In this document: positions 18,426 through 27,621 of the stretch, piece after piece | Numbering within the stretch: position 1 is the first letter of the stretch | Layout: every line of letters begins with the position of its first letter | The notes under the pieces: generated by a model | What the model was told of the DNA's origin: nothing | Seen by the model: the letters and a program-made list of their open reading frames with translations, nothing else | The model's database searches: none | DNA from: Mycobacterium sp. GA-0227b | GTDB lineage: Bacteria; Actinomycetota; Actinomycetes; Mycobacteriales; Mycobacteriaceae | Reading direction: 5' to 3' | DNA: 64,000 nt | NCBI RefSeq assembly: GCF_001499855.1 | Contig: NZ_LQIK01000031.1 | Span: 1 to 64,000 of the forward strand | Translations under genes and position numbers: made by a program

Positions 18426-19265
18426 CTACATCCCAGCCTCAATGTTGGCTACAAGCTGCTGCGCCTCGGGCCCACATAGCGTCACGAGTTCCACCGGGCC
18501 GATGGCCAACAATGCATCGACGCGGTTCCGAAGGTCGCCCGAGGCGACGTATTCGTAGAGGTTGGCCCCGGGACATGCGGTGTCGGCGCTCGCGTCTCGA
18601 TGGCCTTGCAGTGTCTCGGTGGGGATTCCATATTTCGTCGCAGCCCAGGCGAAGGCCAGCGCCGCTCCGTTCAGCTGTGCTTCGGTGACCTGCTCCACGT
18701 CGAAATTTCCTTCACAGACGACGAGGAAGTGGCCGGTCGGGTCGTAGCTCGTGGCAGTGTCGCCCACGATCTCCGGACTCCGTAGTTCGTAGAGGTTGCC
18801 GTTCCGGTCAACGCTGATGTGGTACGCGATGTCTATCCAACCCTGAGTGTCCTGGTGGTAATGCTGATGTTGGCGGAGCCGAGCTGGAGCGTTGCTGTTG
18901 TCGCCGAGTGTTGCGGCCGTGTGATGAATCGTCATGCGGTTGAGAGGGTTCGGATCGCCTCCTGGACGTGGCGGATTGGCGCCCCAGGCGTCCCTGCACA
19001 GCAAAGGTCGGGAGGCGGACGTCACAGGCGGCACGGTCGGCGGTGCGGGGGCGGGCGGTGGCGCGGCCGTCGCGGATGGAACAGGGCTGGCGAGCGCAGG
19101 GGAAGTGGTCGATGTCGGTGTTCGGCGGTACCCGGGAGGCGCCTCGCATGCGGCGATACCGGCAGCAGCCAGCCCGATCGTTCCTGCGAGCCTCAGCAGC
19201 CGACGACGGTTGAACCTCGCTTCCGGGGTGTGTCGGCCGGACGCAGCGCTATCCACGACGGCCAC
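18426..19265 (-). CDS. Lipoprotein N-acetylmuramoyl-L-alanine amidase (PGRP-type), paralog 1
   Basis: Zinc amidase of the amidase_2/peptidoglycan recognition fold expected to cut the muramoyl-L-alanine bond. The catalytic domain begins with CRDAWGANPPRPGG; zinc ligands are likely His in MTIHHTA and GHRDAS, with the Cys of ADTACPGANLYEYV. The N-terminus has a twin-arginine lipoprotein signal: NRRRLLRLAG, hydrophobic stretch and the lipobox IAAC. A Ser/Pro/Ala-rich linker follows. A second gene at 28904-29599 is a clear paralog, collinear over the whole catalytic domain. The third Ser/Thr kinase gene diverges upstream. Confidence 0.87.
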   Translation of the reverse strand: MAVVDSAASGRHTPEARFNRRRLLRLAGTIGLAAAGIAACEAPPGYRRTPTSTTSPALASPVPSATAAPPPAPAPPTVPPVTSASRPLLCRDAWGANPPRPGGDPNPLNRMTIHHTAATLGDNSNAPARLRQHQHYHQDTQGWIDIAYHISVDRNGNLYELRSPEIVGDTATSYDPTGHFLVVCEGNFDVEQVTEAQLNGAALAFAWAATKYGIPTETLQGHRDASADTACPGANLYEYVASGDLRNRVDALLAIGPVELVTLCGPEAQQLVANIEAGM

Positions 19266-19370
19266 GATACGGAAATTGGCAATGCGGGCGGTCGAGTTTT
19301 GTCTATCCAGTTACTGAAGCGAGCGCCCATTCGCGGCCGCATTGTCCTACTTGCTTTGTAAGCTTTGCGC

Positions 19371-20945
19371 ATGCCCATTGCTGATGGGGCGGAATTTGCT
19401 GGCTACACCATCATCCGCCTGCTTGGCGCCGGGGGAATGGGCGAGGTATATCTCGCGCGGCATCCCCGGTTGCCCCGCCTGGAGGCTCTCAAGATCCTTC
19501 CCGAGGATGTGAGTGCCGACACCGAATTCCGTCAACGCTTCGCACGAGAAGCCGACATTGCCGCCTCGCTATGGCATCCGCACATAGTCGCCGTCCACGA
19601 CCGAGGTGAGTACGACGGCCAACTGTGGATCGCGATGGACTATGTCGAGGGCACCGACGCCGCGAGGCAGGTGGGGTACCGCTATCCGCACGGAATGCCA
19701 CCGAAGGACGTAGTGGACATCGTGTCCGCGATCGCCGATGCGCTCGATTACGCGCACGAACGGTACCTGCTGCACCGCGACGTCAAGCCCGCGAACATAC
19801 TGCTGACAGACCCTCGCCAGGAGGGTCGGCGGATTATGCTCGCTGATTTCGGAATCGCCAAGGCGGCGAACGAAACACACGGGATCACGTCGACGAACAT
19901 GACCGTCGGCTCTGTGGCCTACGCGGCGCCGGAACAGTTGACTGGCAAAAAGCTCGACGGCAGAGCGGACCAGTACGCGCTGGCCTGTTCGGCATTCCAT
20001 CTTCTGACAGGCCAGCAGCCCTTCGCGCACTCGAACCCGGCTGCGGTGATCGGCAGTCATCTGTCGGCACCACCACCACGACTGTCGAGCGTGCGCTCCG
20101 ACCTCCCGTCGATGGATCATGTGCTGGCCAAAGGGATGGCCAAGGAGCCGTATCAGCGGTTCGATACCTGCCGAGAGTTCGCGACTGCCCTCAGTCATGG
20201 AGACGCGGGCTGGGCGAGTTCCACGGCTGACACACAGTTCGCGTTCAACGCCGCACCACCACCACCGCCTCCGCCAGGGCAGACTGATTCCGCACCCGCG
20301 ACGACGCAGCAGTCGAAGGCGGCGGAGATGTTGTCGTCCAACCGCGCCGCGTTGGTCGCGATCGGCATCGCCGCCTTACTTGCTGTAGGGATCGTCGCCT
20401 ACGTAGGAGCCAGCATGGCCCGCGATCCGTCTCCACCACCGCCGACTGCAGCGCCCCTTCCATCGACGTCGACGTGGGATGAAAGAGAACCAACTGACAC
20501 GCGACCGCCCCGGACGGAGACAGTGACCAAGACAGCCACTGCGGCACCACCACCTCCCCCATCGCCCGTCCCGCGCCCGCAGCCACCTCCCCGGCCCACG
20601 CCGACGCGGCCGGCCGGCGACCTCGGGTTGCGGACATTGATCAGCGTCCCTTTGTGCAACGGCCAGGGCATCGTGGTGTTGGGGAACGTCACAACGCCGG
20701 GAATGTATGCGGGAGGGGTCCAACGGCTGTTGGACCAGCATCCCGGCGCTTCTTACCTGCGCACTGACCAGTCGTGCCCCTCGCTGCGCCAAGCCGATGA
20801 TGAAGGCGATCCCATCTATGCGGTGTTCCGGTACGCGGGTAGGACCCAAAGTGAGGTCTGCTCCGCCGTTCATGCTGCTGGCGGTGGTGCATACGGGAAA
20901 TGGTTGGACTACACCACCCCGCCGAGCTACATGGTCCCCTGCTGA
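19371..20945 (+). CDS. Membrane Ser/Thr protein kinase, third of three
   Basis: Kinase of 524 residues: Gly-rich loop GAGGMGEV at 19-26, Lys41, HRDVKPAN (Asp137), DFGIAK, then poly-Pro linkers either side of a transmembrane helix (AALVAIGIAALLAVGIVAYVG). The extracellular domain of about 110 residues has four cysteines and a VVLGNVTTPGMYAGGVQRLLDQHPGASYLRT core. That Cys-containing extracellular segment resembles sensor tails of other mycobacterial kinases, without a named domain. The ATG at 19371 is chosen over a TTG six bases upstream. It is divergent from the amidase gene, whose product could be part of the same wall-sensing circuit (inference). Confidence 0.88.
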   Translation: MPIADGAEFAGYTIIRLLGAGGMGEVYLARHPRLPRLEALKILPEDVSADTEFRQRFAREADIAASLWHPHIVAVHDRGEYDGQLWIAMDYVEGTDAARQVGYRYPHGMPPKDVVDIVSAIADALDYAHERYLLHRDVKPANILLTDPRQEGRRIMLADFGIAKAANETHGITSTNMTVGSVAYAAPEQLTGKKLDGRADQYALACSAFHLLTGQQPFAHSNPAAVIGSHLSAPPPRLSSVRSDLPSMDHVLAKGMAKEPYQRFDTCREFATALSHGDAGWASSTADTQFAFNAAPPPPPPPGQTDSAPATTQQSKAAEMLSSNRAALVAIGIAALLAVGIVAYVGASMARDPSPPPPTAAPLPSTSTWDEREPTDTRPPRTETVTKTATAAPPPPPSPVPRPQPPPRPTPTRPAGDLGLRTLISVPLCNGQGIVVLGNVTTPGMYAGGVQRLLDQHPGASYLRTDQSCPSLRQADDEGDPIYAVFRYAGRTQSEVCSAVHAAGGGAYGKWLDYTTPPSYMVPC

Positions 20946-21030
20946 AGTACGGCCGCGTCCGTTCTCGTCTCTAGACAACGTCCCTTCGCTACGCTCTCAA
21001 GATCAGCGGATTCGCAGATCGGGGACCACT

Positions 21031-21498
21031 ATGGACAACCGCAGATACGCCCGCGCCAGTGAAGAGGCCCGTGCGCAGGAGATTCAACTCGACGCCCGAC
21101 GACTACGGGAATTCGACACGTTCGCGAAATTTTCCGACAGCGACCTCAGGCGTCTCGTCGAAGCCGCACATCGCACGTCGACGTCGGGACCCTGGCCGCT
21201 GATCCGCGAGCAGACCCCGTCGGACGCCTGCTACATCCTGCTCAGCGGGGAGGTCGGGGTCTACGTCGGCCACGACCGGATCGCCGTGGTCGGTCCGGGC
21301 GAGGTGATCGGCGAATCGGTGCTGCGGCGCGGCGCGCTGCGTAACGCGACCGTGACGACAACCGGGCGCGCCGAGGTGCTGCACATCGAGCGGGACGACC
21401 TGAACCGCCTGATCGCCGAGATACCCGCGCTGCGCGAGGCGATGGACGCGACGGTCGCCCGCCATGCTCCGAAAGCCGACAGCGCCGAACCAGGCTGA
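21031..21498 (+). CDS. Stand-alone cyclic nucleotide-binding domain protein
   Basis: A 155-residue protein with a single cNMP-binding fold (CYILLSGEVGVYVGHDRIAVVGPGEVIGESVLRRGALRNATVTTTGRAEVLHI). The phosphate-binding cassette is altered: the usual GE(L/I/S)(A/G)L..RxA reads GEVIGESVLRRGALRNAT. No DNA-binding helix-turn-helix follows, so it is not a Crp-type regulator. The N-terminal 40 residues are charged and helical. Partner and ligand unknown. Confidence 0.78.
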   Translation: MDNRRYARASEEARAQEIQLDARRLREFDTFAKFSDSDLRRLVEAAHRTSTSGPWPLIREQTPSDACYILLSGEVGVYVGHDRIAVVGPGEVIGESVLRRGALRNATVTTTGRAEVLHIERDDLNRLIAEIPALREAMDATVARHAPKADSAEPG

Positions 21499-21554
21499 CC
21501 TGTACCGACCCGCTCTAGGTTTTACGCGCGTGTCAACTCGGGTACGTGGGGGGA

Positions 21555-22940
21555 ATGGAACGGCTCAGCGCGTTCGATGCCAGCCTGCTGTACAGCGAGT
21601 CGCCGAGCGTGCCGCTGAATGTGTGTTCGATTGCCTGCCTTGACACATCGACGATCCCCGGCGGCTACCGCTTCGAACGAGTCCGCGAGCACCTGGCGTC
21701 GCGGCTGCGGGCGTTGCCGGAGTTCCGGGCAAAGCTCGCCAACAGCCAGCTGAATCTGGATCATCCGGTGTGGGTGGAAGACGACGACGTGGACCTGTCC
21801 TACCACCTGCATCGCATCGCACTGCCCGCACCGGGCGGACACACCGAACTGACCGAGGTGTGCGGGCGCATCGCATCGACTCCGCTAGACCGCAGCAAGC
21901 CGCTGTGGGAGATGTGGGTGATCGAGGGCATCGCCGAAACCGATCCACATGAGACCGGCGACGTCGCGCTGATGACCAAGGTGCACCACGCTGCGGTGGA
22001 TGGCGTCTCGGCAGCGAATCTGATCAGCAAGCTGTGCGACGTCGAACCAGACGCCCCGCCACCGGATTCCGTGCCCGGTCCCGGTGGTGCGACGCGGTTG
22101 GAGATCGCCGCCGGCGGTTTGATGCGGTCGCTCACGCGGCCATTGCAACTGGCGAGAGCGGTGCCCGCGACGATGTCGACGATCGCCGCCACGATCGCCC
22201 GCGCCCGCAGCGGCACGGCCATGGCCGCGCCGTTCAAAGCCCCGGCGACGGTGTTCAACGCCGAGATCACCTCCGACCGCACCATCGCGCTGACGCAGCT
22301 GGAGATGGCCGACGTCAAACGTGTGAAGAACGCGTTCGGCGTCAAGGTCAACGACGTGGTGATGGCGTTGTGCGCCGGAGCGCTGCGCGGATACCTGCTC
22401 GACCGCAAAGAGCTGCCCGACAAGCCGCTCGTGGCGGTCGTTCCGGCGTCGGTGCACGACAAGTCCGACCGGCCGGGCCGCAACCAGCTTTCGGGCATGT
22501 TCTGCAACCTGCAGTCGCACATCGTCGACCCCGCCGAGCGGTTGCGTGCCATCGCCGAATCGAGTTGGCGGGCAAAGGAACACAGCTCGGCCATCGCACC
22601 GACGCTACTGGCCGACGTGACCCAGGCGCTGCCTCCACCGTTGTTCGGGATGGCAATGGAGGTGATGTCGCACACCCCGCTCAAGCGCACGCCGATCCAC
22701 AACGTGGTCATCTCGAACGTGGCGGGACCGGACACCAAGCTGTATGCGATGGGCGCCGAGATGAAATCGCTGTATCCGCTCGGACCCATCTTTCACGGCT
22801 CAGGACTGAACATCACGGTGATGTCGTTGAGCGGCAAGCTGAACGTCGGCATCATCTCGTGCCGAAAACTGGTCAACGACTTACCGACCCTGGCCGATCG
22901 CTTCGAAATCGAATTGGCCGAACTGCTCGACAGTTGCTGA
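21555..22940 (+). CDS. Wax ester synthase/diacylglycerol acyltransferase (WS/DGAT)
   Basis: WS/DGAT-family acyl-CoA-dependent acyltransferase (461 residues) that makes triacylglycerol or wax esters. The catalytic HHxxxDG motif is at 144-150 (HHAAVDG). Other family blocks are PLWEMWVIEG, VNDVVMALCAGALR and the late NVVISNVAGP and GSGLNITVMSL. I start at the ATG at 21555, which has a GGGGGGA purine run upstream, rather than a GTG nine bases earlier. Mycobacterial genomes hold many copies; which lipid this one makes is not readable. It ends directly against the convergent MFS gene. Confidence 0.92.
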   Translation: MERLSAFDASLLYSESPSVPLNVCSIACLDTSTIPGGYRFERVREHLASRLRALPEFRAKLANSQLNLDHPVWVEDDDVDLSYHLHRIALPAPGGHTELTEVCGRIASTPLDRSKPLWEMWVIEGIAETDPHETGDVALMTKVHHAAVDGVSAANLISKLCDVEPDAPPPDSVPGPGGATRLEIAAGGLMRSLTRPLQLARAVPATMSTIAATIARARSGTAMAAPFKAPATVFNAEITSDRTIALTQLEMADVKRVKNAFGVKVNDVVMALCAGALRGYLLDRKELPDKPLVAVVPASVHDKSDRPGRNQLSGMFCNLQSHIVDPAERLRAIAESSWRAKEHSSAIAPTLLADVTQALPPPLFGMAMEVMSHTPLKRTPIHNVVISNVAGPDTKLYAMGAEMKSLYPLGPIFHGSGLNITVMSLSGKLNVGIISCRKLVNDLPTLADRFEIELAELLDSC

Positions 22941-24461
22941 TCATCTGGCGGGCTTGATCAAGAAGAGCGCCAGGATGATCGCCGCGATCGGCCCGACGGC
23001 CATGATCAAGCTCAGCGTGTGAATCGCGTCGACCGCGTTGTGCGGCGCCTGATCCACAACCAGCCGCGCCTGCTCGGGGTCGACCAGGTGGGCGCCGTGG
23101 CCACCGTGCACGGTCAGCATCGCCTCGCGGGTCTCGGCGCGCGTGATCCCCGCCTGGTGCAGATTGTGGACGCTGTCGGTGAGGAACAGGTTGATCCCGA
23201 CGAGCGCGAAAAGCGCTGGGCCGAGCGAATACCCGCCCTCGTTGACCGCGCTCTTGACCGCGGAGACCGCACCGCCGAGATCGGGTGGCGCGCTGCCCAT
23301 CATGATCATGGCCTGCGGGGTGGTGACCAGTGCACCACCGACCACGATGAGCGCAGCCGCGGCGAACACCGTCGTCCGCGACGTGTCCAGGTCGAAGAAC
23401 CGCATCGTCAGCAGGCCGCCCAGCATGACCGTCAGCCCGCTGACCATCACGGCGCGGGGGCCGAACCGGTTCGCGGCCGGGCCGGCGGAGGTGGCGGCCA
23501 CGGCGGCCATCGCGGTGGCGGGTATCAGCAGCAGGCCGAACAGCTCGTGCGATTCCTTGCGGATCGTGACGAGGTAGAACGACATCAGCACCATCGAACC
23601 GCCGAGCACGACGTTGAACATCACCCCGGCGGTCACGGCGGCGTTGAACCGGCCGGACCGAAAGACCCGCATGTCCAACGCGGGCTCGCGCGTGCGCAAC
23701 TCCTGCGCGACGAACGCGCAACCGGCCAGCAGCCCGACCGCGACAGCGGACAGTCCGACGGCGTTGATACCCGTCTCGATCCGCGACATGCCGAAGATCA
23801 GGCCCATCAGCGCGACGGCGAACAACGCCATCCCGAGCACGTCGAGCCGGTGGGTGCCGCGCACCGTCTCGGGCACGTAGCGCCATGTGATGACCAACCC
23901 CAGCACCGCAATGATCGGCACCACGAAAAAGCATGCGCGCCAACCGATGGCATGGCCGAGCATGCCGCTGATCGCGGGCATCGGGGTGGCGACGGCGTAT
24001 CCCACGCCGAAGTAGGCGGCGATCGCCGCCGCCCGCCGACCGGGCGGGAACACTGCGTTGGTGATCGCCAGCGAGAGCCCGATCAGGAACGCGAGCATCA
24101 CGCCGGCGCCCGCGCGGGCGACGATCAGTACGGCCGGCGCGGGCGCAGCGGCGGCGAGCACGCTGAACACAGTGGCACCGGACAACCCGAGCAGGTACAT
24201 CCGCCGCATGCCGTAGAGATCGCCGAGCGCGCCGGCGCTGAGGACCGCGGCCGCCATGGTCAGGGTCGCGAGGCTGGCGACGAACGTCGCGGTGGTTCCG
24301 GTGATTCCCAGCCCGGTCGACACCAGTTGCAGGTTGGCCGACAGCGTCGTCGGGTCGCCTATCGAGATCGCATACCCCAATCCCATCGCGATCACCGTCA
24401 TGACAGCGGCCAGTCCGGAGACCTGACGCTGCTCAGCGTCGACGCGAGGACCGTCCGGCAC
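22941..24461 (-). CDS. DHA2-type (14-helix) MFS drug/solute exporter
   Basis: A 506-residue major facilitator with about fourteen hydrophobic helices, the EmrB/QacA subgroup. Motif A reads SAGALGDLYGMRRMYLLG after helix 2, and the antiporter motif C region reads GVGYAVATPMPAISGMLG in helix 5. It starts at GTG. The gene lies 10 bases downstream of a large esterase-like gene on the same strand, so the two may be co-expressed. The substrate is unknown; a drug or lipid-like molecule is typical for the family. Confidence 0.85.
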   Translation of the reverse strand: MPDGPRVDAEQRQVSGLAAVMTVIAMGLGYAISIGDPTTLSANLQLVSTGLGITGTTATFVASLATLTMAAAVLSAGALGDLYGMRRMYLLGLSGATVFSVLAAAAPAPAVLIVARAGAGVMLAFLIGLSLAITNAVFPPGRRAAAIAAYFGVGYAVATPMPAISGMLGHAIGWRACFFVVPIIAVLGLVITWRYVPETVRGTHRLDVLGMALFAVALMGLIFGMSRIETGINAVGLSAVAVGLLAGCAFVAQELRTREPALDMRVFRSGRFNAAVTAGVMFNVVLGGSMVLMSFYLVTIRKESHELFGLLLIPATAMAAVAATSAGPAANRFGPRAVMVSGLTVMLGGLLTMRFFDLDTSRTTVFAAAALIVVGGALVTTPQAMIMMGSAPPDLGGAVSAVKSAVNEGGYSLGPALFALVGINLFLTDSVHNLHQAGITRAETREAMLTVHGGHGAHLVDPEQARLVVDQAPHNAVDAIHTLSLIMAVGPIAAIILALFLIKPAR

Positions 24462-24471
24462 GCGCCGGATG

Positions 24472-26763
24472 CTACCGCCGCAACAGCGCCGCCATCACCT
24501 CTTTGGAGGGCACCGCCGCGGTGGTCAGCGCGATGGTGTGCCGCCCGGCGGGCACCTGCACGAGCGGACCGGTCGGCTCGCCGTCCAACAACACCGCCAC
24601 CTCCGGCGGCAGCGCGGCGAGTTCGACCCGCGCGGGAGTGTCGGTGGAGACGTCGATGGTCGACGTGTCCAGCGACGCAAGGCCGGCCCTGGCGACGTCC
24701 ACGGTGAGCCCCGCGACGCCGGTGAGCTTCAGCGTCAGGAACGGCAGCGGCTCGACGGCAGCGCCTGTGCGCCACAGCAATTCGGTGTACAGGCCGGGGG
24801 ACAGGTCGAGGTCGGGTTCGACGCCGCGGCGGCGCCGGATCGTGCGCGTCGGGTCCGGGCGTGCATACGACCGCGCATCGACGGACGCGACCGCACCGCG
24901 CCTGTCCGCCAGGTCCGGGTCGGCCGCCAGGTTCGACAACCACCAAACCCGGTGCGGCCCAAGGCCGAGGTCGTGCCGCACCAGCTCCGGATACCACGAG
25001 TACGTGATGTGCCCGGGGTCGCTCTGGCGCAGGCCGGTGCCCATGTGCGAGATCGGATCGTCGAACTCGTCCTCGAGCACCCAGGTGACGTGGTCCTCGA
25101 ACGGGTAGGCGGTGAACCGGTAGCGGTAGCCCAGCCGGTCGAGTTCGAGCACCTGCGACAGCACCGACGTGATCGGCACGAGTTGGTCGAGCACGCCGTG
25201 GGCGATGAGGAACGGCAGCCACCGCGCGTTGGTCAGCAGTTCCCAGGTGTCGCCCTCGCGGGCGCAGTGCGAGTTCAGGTCGAGGTCGCCGGGGACGTCG
25301 ACGTTGGGCAGCAGGCGCACTCCGCAGACGGGCGGCCCGGCCAGCACGACGGCCTGGGCGAACACCTCCGGATACGTCAGGCCCAGCTTGTACGCGCCGT
25401 AGCCGCCCATCGAGTAGCCGGAGACCACCGTGCGGTTCGGGTCGGTGCCGAGCTGTTCGGCCACCCGCGCCCACACCTCCCACACGTCGAGCTCGGCTTC
25501 GTCGAAGTACCAGCCCGACGGTCCGCGCGCCAGCGGCGTCACCACCACGGAGTCGCGGTCCTCGCACACTTGGTGCAGCAGCCGCGGGTCGATCGCGGCG
25601 AACTGGTTCTGGCCCAACGCAAGTGAGTGCAGCAATAGCGTCAACGGCAGCGTGCGGCCGGGTGCATACGTCGACGGCAGGCACACCGAGTAGGGCTGCA
25701 CGCGGCCGAGGAACTGCGGGTCGGTGTCGAGGATGTTCGTCCCGGCGACGCCCTGGCCCAACTCGATCGACGACACGTACCAGCGGGTGGACGTGCCGCG
25801 CACGATCGGCTCGTCGGTGGTGCGGCGCTCGGCGAGCTGGTCCCACGCGACCGGTAGCGAGAACCCAGTCACGTCGCCGTCGGTGAGCGCGGCGGCTTGG
25901 GCCTGATCGGACCAGAAGTTCAGGTGCGCCTTCTCCTGCTGGTGCGTACGGAACGCGACGTTGTAGACGTTCGCTTGGCCGGGCCGCGCGCCGCGGGTCA
26001 CGGGAACGTCGGCGAACCCGTCGCCGATGTCGTTCGCCAACCCGGCGGCGAGGCGGACGGTCCAGGTGCCTGTCGGTTCGACGAGCGCACGCGGCACCTG
26101 GGCGATGAAGGACCGCGACTGCATGTCGACCTGGTGGGCCAGGGGTGTCGATGACTGGGTGGTGAGGTCGATGAGTCTGGCTTGTCGACCGCAGATGAGC
26201 AGCGCCATGTCGATGCCGGCCGAGGTGACGCCGGCGTTGGCGGGCCACTCGTTGGTAGGTGCCGCGGCGCGGTCGGTGTCGAAAGTGAAGAGCGCGACGG
26301 GGATTGACGGGTCGAGCAGGGTGTTCCAGTCGACGCGCCACCAGGTGTGGGTGTCGGTGAGCCCGATCGCGACGCGGAAGATGTCGGCGCCGTTGCGGGC
26401 GGCGGGCCCGTCGGGATAGACGTAGGTGCCGCGCGACGGAACCAGCCCGCCGGTCGGGATGGCGACGGGCAGGCCGGTCGCGCCGTGGTCGTCGTAGAGG
26501 AAGTCGGTCCAGAACAGGGCGCCGTCGGCGTAGCGGCCGGTGCCGCAGGTGCGCGAGAAGTCCTCGCCGAACGGCCATCCTTGTGGCGCCGGGAGTTTCG
26601 GCTCGGGGCGCAGCGCGGCCGGTGGGACCCCTTCGGGCATCCCGTTGATGACTTTGAGGTCTTCTGGTGTCGCCGGCGCACCTGGGGTGACGGTTTTCAG
26701 CACGGAGTCCGCTGCGCGCAGCCCCAGGCGGACGGGCAGCAGCGCCAGGTCGATGAGGGACAT
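24472..26763 (-). CDS. Large alpha/beta-hydrolase (esterase/PHB depolymerase-like)
   Basis: A 763-residue protein with an alpha/beta-hydrolase domain in the centre. The nucleophile elbow GYSMGG is near residue 450, preceded by LPLTLLLHSLALGQNQFAAI and followed by LIAHGVLDQLVPI (likely Asp region) and FEDHVTW (likely His). The flanking N-terminal 330 residues and C-terminal 150 residues are beta-rich and do not match a domain I can name. There is no clear signal peptide, only an amphipathic start (MSLIDLALLPVRLGLRAAD). Large actinobacterial proteins of this shape act on esters or peptides; substrate unknown. Confidence 0.72.
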   Translation of the reverse strand: MSLIDLALLPVRLGLRAADSVLKTVTPGAPATPEDLKVINGMPEGVPPAALRPEPKLPAPQGWPFGEDFSRTCGTGRYADGALFWTDFLYDDHGATGLPVAIPTGGLVPSRGTYVYPDGPAARNGADIFRVAIGLTDTHTWWRVDWNTLLDPSIPVALFTFDTDRAAAPTNEWPANAGVTSAGIDMALLICGRQARLIDLTTQSSTPLAHQVDMQSRSFIAQVPRALVEPTGTWTVRLAAGLANDIGDGFADVPVTRGARPGQANVYNVAFRTHQQEKAHLNFWSDQAQAAALTDGDVTGFSLPVAWDQLAERRTTDEPIVRGTSTRWYVSSIELGQGVAGTNILDTDPQFLGRVQPYSVCLPSTYAPGRTLPLTLLLHSLALGQNQFAAIDPRLLHQVCEDRDSVVVTPLARGPSGWYFDEAELDVWEVWARVAEQLGTDPNRTVVSGYSMGGYGAYKLGLTYPEVFAQAVVLAGPPVCGVRLLPNVDVPGDLDLNSHCAREGDTWELLTNARWLPFLIAHGVLDQLVPITSVLSQVLELDRLGYRYRFTAYPFEDHVTWVLEDEFDDPISHMGTGLRQSDPGHITYSWYPELVRHDLGLGPHRVWWLSNLAADPDLADRRGAVASVDARSYARPDPTRTIRRRRGVEPDLDLSPGLYTELLWRTGAAVEPLPFLTLKLTGVAGLTVDVARAGLASLDTSTIDVSTDTPARVELAALPPEVAVLLDGEPTGPLVQVPAGRHTIALTTAAVPSKEVMAALLRR

Positions 26764-26796
26764 GGCCTCAACGTAGTGCCGCTTGCGGGTACGGAG

Positions 26797-27219
26797 TCAG
26801 CAGGGCGCTTTGATCTCGAAGGGCATCGGGCGGCTCTGGCTCGGATTGGCGCGACCGGAGCCGACGACGGTGCCGGTGATGGTGTAGACGTTGCCGTCGA
26901 TGGAGGCTTCGGCCTTACCGGTGTCACCGCCGGCGACGCCGTGGACGTCGTTGATGTTCTGGATGTTGACGGTTCGCACGACCGGCTCGGAGCCGCCGAG
27001 GTGCAGGAAGACCTCGGCGTGCCCGGGTTTGGCGGCGGCGTCGATCATGAGGTCCCAGGCGTGCTGGGTGCACTCGACGGACTCGGTGTTCTGTGAGGTG
27101 CCGTCGATGGAGATCCGGCCGGACTGGGCGGGAACTTCGGTCGGCGCCGGCCCGGTCAGGCCGCATCCGGATACGACGGCCGTCGCCGTCAGTGCAAGAC
27201 CACTCAACCGGAACTTCAC
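26797..27219 (-). CDS. LpqH-family (19 kDa antigen-like) lipoprotein
   Basis: A 140-residue lipoprotein with signal MKFRLSGLALTATAVVSGC and lipobox VSGC. The mature part matches the LpqH family: IDGTSQNTESVECTQHAWDLMIDA, followed by VNIQNINDVHGVAGG and a C-terminal cysteine that can pair with the one in the ECTQ segment. These are small surface lipoproteins of mycobacteria, some of them TLR2 agonists. Neighbours give no further clue. Confidence 0.87.
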   Translation of the reverse strand: MKFRLSGLALTATAVVSGCGLTGPAPTEVPAQSGRISIDGTSQNTESVECTQHAWDLMIDAAAKPGHAEVFLHLGGSEPVVRTVNIQNINDVHGVAGGDTGKAEASIDGNVYTITGTVVGSGRANPSQSRPMPFEIKAPC

Positions 27220-27340
27220 CCCGTCACCTCCGCCGTGATTTCGCGGGTTCCCCGGGAGGGAGCATCACACACCGCAGGAACCCGCAGCTGCGTTAGCGGC
27301 GTATTGCCAGGAAAGTATTCGAGCTGAACGCCGCTACGAC

Positions 27341-27367
27341 GGTTTCCGCACCGGCCCGTAGAGGTAT
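27341..27367 (+). promoter_or_regulatory. SigF-like promoter of csbD
   Basis: GGTTT at 27341-27345, a 16-base spacer and AGGTAT at 27362-27367 fit the mycobacterial SigF pattern (GGTTT-N16-GGGTAT) with one mismatch. It stands 59 bases before the csbD start, in keeping with general-stress control of that family. Confidence 0.65.
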
Positions 27368-27425
27368 CCCGCGACAAGGTATGCCGGGTCAGTCGGACCG
27401 GGCGTCGGGTCTGGAGGAGCAGGCG

Positions 27426-27599
27426 ATGGGCGCAGCAGACAAAGCGAGGAACAAGGCGCAGAACCTCGGCGGCAAGGCGAAGGAAGCACTCGGGAACGCC
27501 ACCGGCGACCCGCAGGCCCGCGACGAGGGCCGCGGCGATCAGGCGAAGTCGAACCTCAAGGACGCCGGCGAGAAGATCAAGGACGCGTTCAAGAAGTAA
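27426..27599 (+). CDS. CsbD-family stress protein
   Basis: A 57-residue, very hydrophilic Lys/Ala/Gly-rich protein of the CsbD family (MGAADKARNKAQNLGGKAKEALGNATGDPQARDEG), whose members are induced in general stress and are probably intrinsically disordered. The ATG at 27426 is supported by GGAGGAG upstream; a further upstream ATG would add residues unlike the family. A SigF-like promoter precedes it and a strong hairpin follows. Confidence 0.85.
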   Translation: MGAADKARNKAQNLGGKAKEALGNATGDPQARDEGRGDQAKSNLKDAGEKIKDAFKK

Positions 27600-27601
27600 T
27601 C

Positions 27602-27621
27602 ACCCCGCGCCGTAGCGGGGT
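27602..27621. terminator. Hairpin between convergent csbD and arr
   Basis: ACCCCGC and GCGGGGT form a perfect 7-bp stem around GCCGTA. It fills the 21 bases between the stops of csbD and arr, so it can terminate both strands. There is no clear T-tract, as is common in mycobacteria. Confidence 0.65.

Noticed and set aside
23019..24707. 562-codon plus-strand open frame
   Set aside because: Antisense shadow of the MFS transporter gene; low-complexity His/Arg/Asp-rich product with no domain.
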